From Theocolax elegans (lineage: Eukaryota > Arthropoda > Insecta > Hymenoptera > Cerocephalidae), in the NCBI GenBank assembly GCA_026168455.1, contig CM047431.1, positions 47,433,466-47,497,465 of the forward strand: a DNA stretch of 64,000 nucleotides. Direction: 5' to 3'. The first letter of the stretch is position 1. Every line of letters starts with the position of its first letter. Of the stretch, positions 57,756-64,000 are shown piece after piece. Under the pieces are notes generated by a model. The model was not told where the DNA came from. It made no database searches and saw only the letters and a list, made by a program, of their open reading frames with translations. A program made the position numbers and the translations under genes.

Positions 57756-60700
57756 ATTACAGATTAACTTTTTCATTAGCAACCAAAGAAGAAAATCTGT
57801 AAATCTGAAAATTAAACATTGTCTTGGCAATCAAAGAATAAAAAATTCGGTCAAACCTGTTTAACCTTCATGATGATCAAGTTGATGTTGAAAAATCAAA
57901 TCGCGAAGAAGGAGAAGCTGTTGGTATCTTCATCAAGATCGTTGGTGTCAATAACAGCAGCAATTCTTCGTCGCGTTCATCTCCTCATCGCCTATGGTTC
58001 TGGTGTTCATAATTTCTAAAATTTTCCTCGTTCACAGGGCCATGCTGTAGCTGCTCCCAACGCTTAATTTATTTTTTATTTTTAATTTGCGAGACTTTTT
58101 ATAAAAATGGAATTGGCAAGTATAACACATTTTTTGCAGAAAAGTGAAAAAATCAAAAAACACCTTCAATTTTTGTGCATACAAAACCCGCTTTTGAATA
58201 CGAAACGATAGAGCCAGGGTATTAGATATAAATCTTGAAAATCTCGGTATTACGTATTTAAAAAAAAATGAATGAGATTCCACTGCGCCATAGATAATAT
58301 TGTAATATGGGTTTTACGTCGATATGCGCGCATTTATGTATTACGAACGAAACAGTTTTAAAATCGAATCGACGAATCCATTCGTCTTTATTGCGCATCA
58401 TAATCGTGGAACTAAATGCCTCATCGCTTCTTCTTTTTATTTCTATCTCGATAATAATTACTAATACGCGCGAACGGACATTTATGAGTTAAATTATATT
58501 TACTTTCAGAATATACGTGTAGTATATACATACCTACATCTTAATAGATCATATAATATCCTTCTCAATTCCTCATTTAAAACGGTGATTGCAATCGGCT
58601 TATTAAGTTACGCGTGAGTTAAAACAAATAATACCGCAATGTACCGCCAAAACGAAATAAATGAATGCAATTACATAATTTTATAAGATATAACCTATAA
58701 ATTTTTCGGTGTATGTGTCTGCATGTGCGCGCGCGTGTGTGTTGACACAAAGTGCATGTATATGTACATAAACACGTTCAGTTAATAAAATAAGAAACCG
58801 TTAATTCCACACAAAAGAGAAAGTTGGTAATGCATTGACTTTATTAATATTCAACGTTACGCGACTCGATAAATTGACTACCGTTTTATTTAACCAAAAA
58901 AATGTAAAAATTGTTAAAAAGAAAAGTAAAAGGAACGTCAAATACGTAAAAAAATTATTGAATTTCAGGACATTTCGGTTAAATAGTCGAAGTAATAAAA
59001 TTTCATCGAGTTCGGATATAATTCTCTTAAAAATAGCTCGAGAACCAGAATTTCACTTAAAAATAAGATTTGCGAAAGTAAAGCCAAGGTCACGAGTGTT
59101 TTCGTCTTCCACCTGTTGGATTGACCGATGGACGAGCGCGAAGTATACGGACACATGACATCGTTTATAACGGACCGCGTTACGCCCGCACGTGGAAATT
59201 TATGTTTGAACGAACGGATGAAATTTTAAACTTCACCGCAACTAAAATAGTTTACTCTTTCATTATTATTTAATGCTAAGCGTATTTGTTAGACCGATCG
59301 TTTATAATATAGTTTCTTTTATTAATTTTAATTTACGCACCTACTATGTATATCACGAGGTGAAATAAAAATGTTATTAACGATGATATACCGCGTGTTA
59401 ATGTTGTTAAGCGACAAATTTTTTTTCTTTTTTTTCTTTCGTGACGGTCGGAGGAGACTGTTAAAAATTTGATGACGAGGATAAATCTTGTTAGATTAAT
59501 AACTCGGGAAGGTCTTATTTTTCGTTTAATAAAACTTCGGGTTGATTGCATAAACCAAAAGTGTAAAAGTCTGGTATTCTTTTATGTGGATTTAATTAAC
59601 CAGAGACTCGGTGGTTAAAAAATAATTTTTATTAAGCTTTAAACCTAGAATTTATACACATAGATATATATATATAATACACACGCGCGCACACATATAT
59701 TTGAACGTATTTTAATTAAATTTTTGTCCGCTGATTTTATAGTACACATAATATTATACTGTTACTCTCCTATTAAAATTAACAAGATACCAATTTATAC
59801 ACTATAATTTAGTGATTATAACTTTTATTAAGGATAATAAAATTCTAAAAATTACACCGGTTACTCAATCGTTTACAGATCGTACAAGATATATTCGCGG
59901 CGAATTTTCATTGTGAGATCGAATTACTATTTAAAAATAAAAAAAAAATAATTTGATGTCTACAAAATCGTGTAATTGTACATTTGAAAATGTATACAAG
60001 ACGCACTCGGTCGTGATGAAAATTTCGATGACTTGTTAAAAATAAACGTTTGTACAATGTATGTACCCTTGAGGAGCGAAACGGTTGCTTACTTATAAAG
60101 TCATGCTTGATTTTGAACAGGTATTTAAAGTTGAGGATTGTTACCGCATTGCGAAAGCATAAATCTCGACTGCACTTTTTCCAAAAGCAAACACGGTAGT
60201 TACAGTATGTACATATATACACATGTAGGTACGAATATGACGAATTGCGTTACTCCGTCGCGGAAGAAATTCGACAGGAAAAATGATAAGTGAGCGATAT
60301 ATATTTTCTTTTTCGCGATTTCCGAGAATCGCGAGTGCTTCAAATGAAAATGTTATTAATCGCGATAATTGCACGGTTATACTCTTTGTAAATTAACGTA
60401 CAGTCTCGAGGTATATGCGCTTACTAAAAATAAATTAAGTCAGTTTAATAAAATGTTTGTTTATTATCATTTATTAATATATCGATTATTTATTCATTTT
60501 TTGAGGGATATAAGTAAAGTTTTTACTTTGAATAAAGATAAAAACTCTTTTTTTTTAAAGTTCTTAAGAGGATGTCGAAACTAATTAATAATTCAAATTT
60601 CCCCACGGTTTAAAACTACTGATTAAGAAGTTCTAGTTTAACAAAAATTAATAACATATATATAAATTTGTGAAAAAGCACGAGTGTTGTCTTTTATTAT

Positions 60701-61931
60701 ACGATGCTCTCTACATAATCGTGCAAATTTTCAAAGTGAATGATCAAACAGTATATAAAATTATTGTTTTAAATATTTTTTTAAATCTAGCACAATTTTG
60801 TAAAGCAATAGATTTCGTTAATTTATCAATCATTTTGATACTTCGTACAATCGTATCGTCACAAAGAACAATGTTCTCCACATTTTCGTTACATAATTAT
60901 TATTGTAAAAACAGTGTTTCTCACCCAGTAAATTACTTATGTAATGGTAACATAAAAAATTTTTATTCAAAAGAAAAGTTCCGATTTTGTCCATTAATAA
61001 ATATTTCTTATTTTCCAACAAATCTTCGTGTACTAATTCGAACAAATATTTCACTGTACATTATTTTTTTTTACTTCTCGGATATACACCGTGCGAACAG
61101 AAAACGCATCGATTTAAATAGAGAACATTTATTCAAAACAATACATAAATTTATTTATGTATGTTATTCTCACATAATAGAAAAGAAAATATAAATCAAG
61201 CGCAACGTTGCGTGAAAGAATTTAATAATACGTTTGATAACGCGACGATGATAATGTATTTTATTGACTTTTCAGATTACGCATCAGGTTGTATCTTCGT
61301 AAAATTTAAACGCGCAATACGTAAATCTCCAGATCAATAAATAATGCAATAAAAATAATTATGATTTCTCAAATTGAAAGTAAAATTCAATAAATACATT
61401 TTTATTAATCATATTCTACATTGATGGATTGAACATTTCCTACACATTTTTATACAAATTGACACGGTGTTTAGCGTCAAGAAAACGTGTACACAAAAAG
61501 TAATTTTCAAAAAGACGACTATTTGATTAACATTATTTATTAGGGAAAATTGCGTACGCTATTCATCACGGTGAAATTAAATTGAAAAAAGGAAGAAAAG
61601 AAAAAGTGAAACTTTCAACTTGGCACTGGAGACTGCTGTGCGACGTGTGACAAGAAGCCGAGTTTCTTTTTTTCTTTCATAGTATAACTTTGTCTTTGAT
61701 CGATTGGAAAAAGTGATGACGATTTTAATAACTAATGTTCGTCAAAGTGTAATGGTTTATGACTCGTCACTTTTCACGGCTTGTAAGGTTCTTCGTAAGA
61801 TATTAATTTACGCACTTTACTTAGCTCGATTAACAATTGTAAAATGTTTCTCGAACGAGCAATACATATTACTTTGTATTACTCTATTATTATTATTATT
61901 ATTGTGTTATTGTGTAATTCTTTAATCTATC
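57756..61931. other. long AT-rich non-coding stretch
   Basis: No gene is recognised. The 174-codon + frame at 60670-61194, the longest in the window, is rich in Ile/Leu/Phe/Tyr/Asn as expected from AT-rich DNA, and shows no domain or repeat match. A TTTTCAG acceptor-like site at 61276 opens about 21 codons to a stop, unrecognised. A TTA trinucleotide run lies at 61887-61906. Frames at 58835-59158 (+) and 58965-59156 (-) overlap each other and lack motifs. Confidence 0.45.
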
Positions 61932-62381
61932 ATAATTTTTTACAGATTTATAGAACAATTATAAGCTACAGAACATTAAAGAGGTTTTGCTTCAAGTTTT
62001 TTTTAGATTGATCAATGAAAAAATTTATTGTGACTTGATCGCAGTTTTCAAAGATAAATGTTGACATACATTTTATGAGACATTGACTTTGAGATTAGAA
62101 ATTTTAGTTCAAAAGGATAAATTCTGCAGACAATTAGCAACCAAAGTCACATGTAATGTTATATAGTAAAAGCTGATAGATTTTGAAATAAATAACTGGA
62201 CACTCAGCTGATATTGAAAAAAACTTGAAAAATTTAACGTTTTGAGGTTAGAATAACTTTTGAACAAATGGATTTCAGTAACTAAAAATTTGTTCCTGTT
62301 TTCTGAACAACATTTCCAGTGTATACCTAAAATTTGGTGTATTTTAAAATTTTCATCAGACCACTTGACGTGGAATGCACC
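61932..62381 (-). mobile_element. GGGGTATTCCACGT family element, reverse orientation
   Basis: Read on the - strand it starts GGTGCATTCCACGTCAAGTGG and aligns for over 400 bp with 22566-23010. Shared sequence covers the terminal part, ATCTATCAGCTTTTACTATA, GTTGCTAATTG and CTGTAAAAAATTATGATA. Its outer end touches a TA microsatellite (62382-62392), as do the copies at 10874, 22029 and 22566. The family may therefore insert into, or carry, TA tracts. The inner limit is approximate. Confidence 0.7.
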
Positions 62382-62392
62382 ATATATATATA

Positions 62393-64000
62393 TACCTACT
62401 CGAAAAATGACAATACTTTTACAATGAAAAAAATAAAAAAAAAAGATTAAAATAATCTATTGGCAAATAAAACGTGTAATTTTACGGTCGGTGTGTGCCA
62501 ATTATCCGATAAAATCCAGATCTTTATCACTTATCTGTATGTATATACACACACGAAATTTATTTTATTACAATAACATTTATAAACTAAATATCACTAA
62601 AAATTTATATATATACATATATTTGTTTTTAATGACGTAAAATTAGTTGCGCTAATACATTTATATTTTTAATCCCTTCAAATCGATCATACGTGTAGAG
62701 ATAAAATTTTTTAATTTTCAACGGAGCAAGTGTATATACGCAAATGAATATATACACTTACCGATCAATGGTTAAAATACTTTATTTTGCTCTTTCACTC
62801 AAGGAGGATTGTGCGAAGTACACTAAAATTCAAACAATCCAAGGCAATGTTTTCGCAAAGCGGTATCTTAATACCCCTGTATTAACTCGCTCTTTTTATC
62901 GCATTGTGTTTTGCAGAAGAGAAAGAGAAAGAGGGAAATACGTGTGCGAGTGAGAAACAAAGCACGCAATTCTCTCTCTCTCTTTTTTTCTTTACTTTTG
63001 TTTCTTACATGCTGGTTGCATCCTCCCTACGGCGTTTTTTTAACGTCGACTGTATCTGTTGTCTCTCGTTCTCATTTCACATTTATACATATATATACGT
63101 GTGTGTGTGCGTGCGTGTATATATATATATACATATGTATATGCTCTTTTGCCTTGTACAAATATTTTTTCAAATTTACCTTTCTGTTTACAAAATACGT
63201 ACGTTTTGTGAAAAGCTCGGTCGTACACCCAACTGCATAAGCGTTTTCCTTCCTTGTTTCTTGTGTATCTCGTAATTCAATGTTGGAATGTTGCTCCATT
63301 TTTTTAAGAGCGCCGTTTCTGTTTCTTTCCGTTCGAAGGAAACGTATCATCGTCGACGCGTATGTTTCACGTTAAATTTTATCATTGCACTACGTGGAGG
63401 ATAAAGATTTTTGGACTTTAAACGTTTTACCGTTTGGTAATATTATATGTATATTTATTTATTTAATTATTTATTTATTATATACAGGATTTAAAGACCT
63501 TATACAAGGGTGAGATTAATAAAACTAAGCGCACGCAGAGAAACAATCTGATCAGTATAAGATAAAAATCCAATCAAATTATTGTAAATTTATTTAAAAA
63601 AGCGTTTGTCCAAACGATACATTCAAATATGTAAGATTAGACGCGACTATAAGGTATTCCGCTATTCGCGGAGTTTAAACACGGGGGGATAAAAGTATAA
63701 TTTATCTTTGTGTTATATTCAAATAGCGAACGTTGAATTACGCCTCAACAAGGTGATTCCCTATAACTAATTAGGTTAGAGAGATATTCAGAATCTGCAC
63801 CGCCATTCTTAATTCTAAACACAAATATAACCAAATTAGAGTATTATGATAATATATACTTATAAATTATAGTGTCAAACTAATATTTATTTACGACTAT
63901 TTAATTGAATATTTTATCGAATATACTAACATTTTTTTAGCGCGTAATTAAACTTTATACTGTAACAACAACATTAACTGTAATGGACGAAAAGATCTAT
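62393..64000. other. AT-rich non-coding stretch to the window edge
   Basis: A GT/TA microsatellite at about 63088-63140 and CT-rich DNA at 62972-62990 account for the overlapping frames at 62904-63350. No exon or transposon end was recognised in the last 600 bp. Confidence 0.45.

Noticed and set aside
60670..61194. 174-codon frame as a protein gene
   Set aside because: Composition is what AT-rich DNA gives (Ile, Leu, Phe, Asn, Tyr). No domain, signal or splice context was seen, and an overlapping 74-codon frame lies on the other strand.
61277..61340. next exon of the Ras-like gene
   Set aside because: TTTTCAG is followed by 21 open codons in the right phase, but the peptide does not resemble a Ras-family protein and ends at a stop.
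1..64000. endogenous virus or LTR retrotransposon
   Set aside because: No reverse transcriptase, integrase, capsid or paired long terminal repeats were recognised on either strand.

Overview
This is a non-coding-dominated window from an animal nuclear genome, most probably an insect. The support is AT-rich sequence with frequent CG dinucleotides, dense TA/GT/CT microsatellites, many short hairpin DNA transposons (MITEs), a tRNA-derived SINE with a poly(A) tail, and a spliceosomal exon with canonical borders. A hymenopteran would fit this texture, but that is a guess from composition. No bacterial operon, rRNA, CRISPR array or long open reading frame is present. Nearly all ORFs over 60 codons run through microsatellites or transposon arms.

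The one convincing piece of a gene is a 57-bp exon at 31433-31489 (+). It has a strong pyrimidine-tract/CAG acceptor and a GTAAGT donor, and encodes residues matching the end of the P-loop helix through switch I of a Ras-family GTPase (RERG/RASL11-like). No other exon of that gene was recognised, so the window may lie mostly inside two very large introns. Weaker exon-like islands are at 33404-33528 (-), 53410-53634 (-), 2513-2655, 8925-9030, 34640-34820 and 46647-46694; none is identified.

The rest is a mosaic of transposon insertions. 1-9.6 kb: a CACGGAGAAAA hairpin MITE, a CTAGTAGAA-ended element, a short AGGGG-ended element and a piggyBac-like MITE. 9.6-18 kb: two elements with CAAGGAGAGG-type ends and 3-bp TNA duplications, a second CTAGTAGAA element and two CACTGAG MITEs. 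20-27.5 kb is the densest island: SINE, Helitron-like terminus with paired hairpins, two copies of a GGGGTATTCCACGT family, a 1.66-kb near-perfect palindrome, a TA-flanked MITE with about 84-bp inverted repeats, another hairpin element, and a 1.58-kb TA-flanked element with a relic of a charged coiled-coil reading frame. 29-38 kb: the Ras-like exon, a hAT-type MITE with a perfect 8-bp duplication, and fragments. 44-52 kb: further hairpin MITEs, a 20-bp minisatellite, a Helitron-like end and a 690-bp hairpin element. 56-62 kb: a Helitron 3' end, an imperfect hairpin of unknown origin, and inverted copies of families seen earlier.

There is no set of genes acting together. What stands out is the number of distinct palindromic, non-autonomous transposon families packed into one apparent intron or intergenic stretch, several with readable target-site duplications. 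All repeat boundaries were read by eye.
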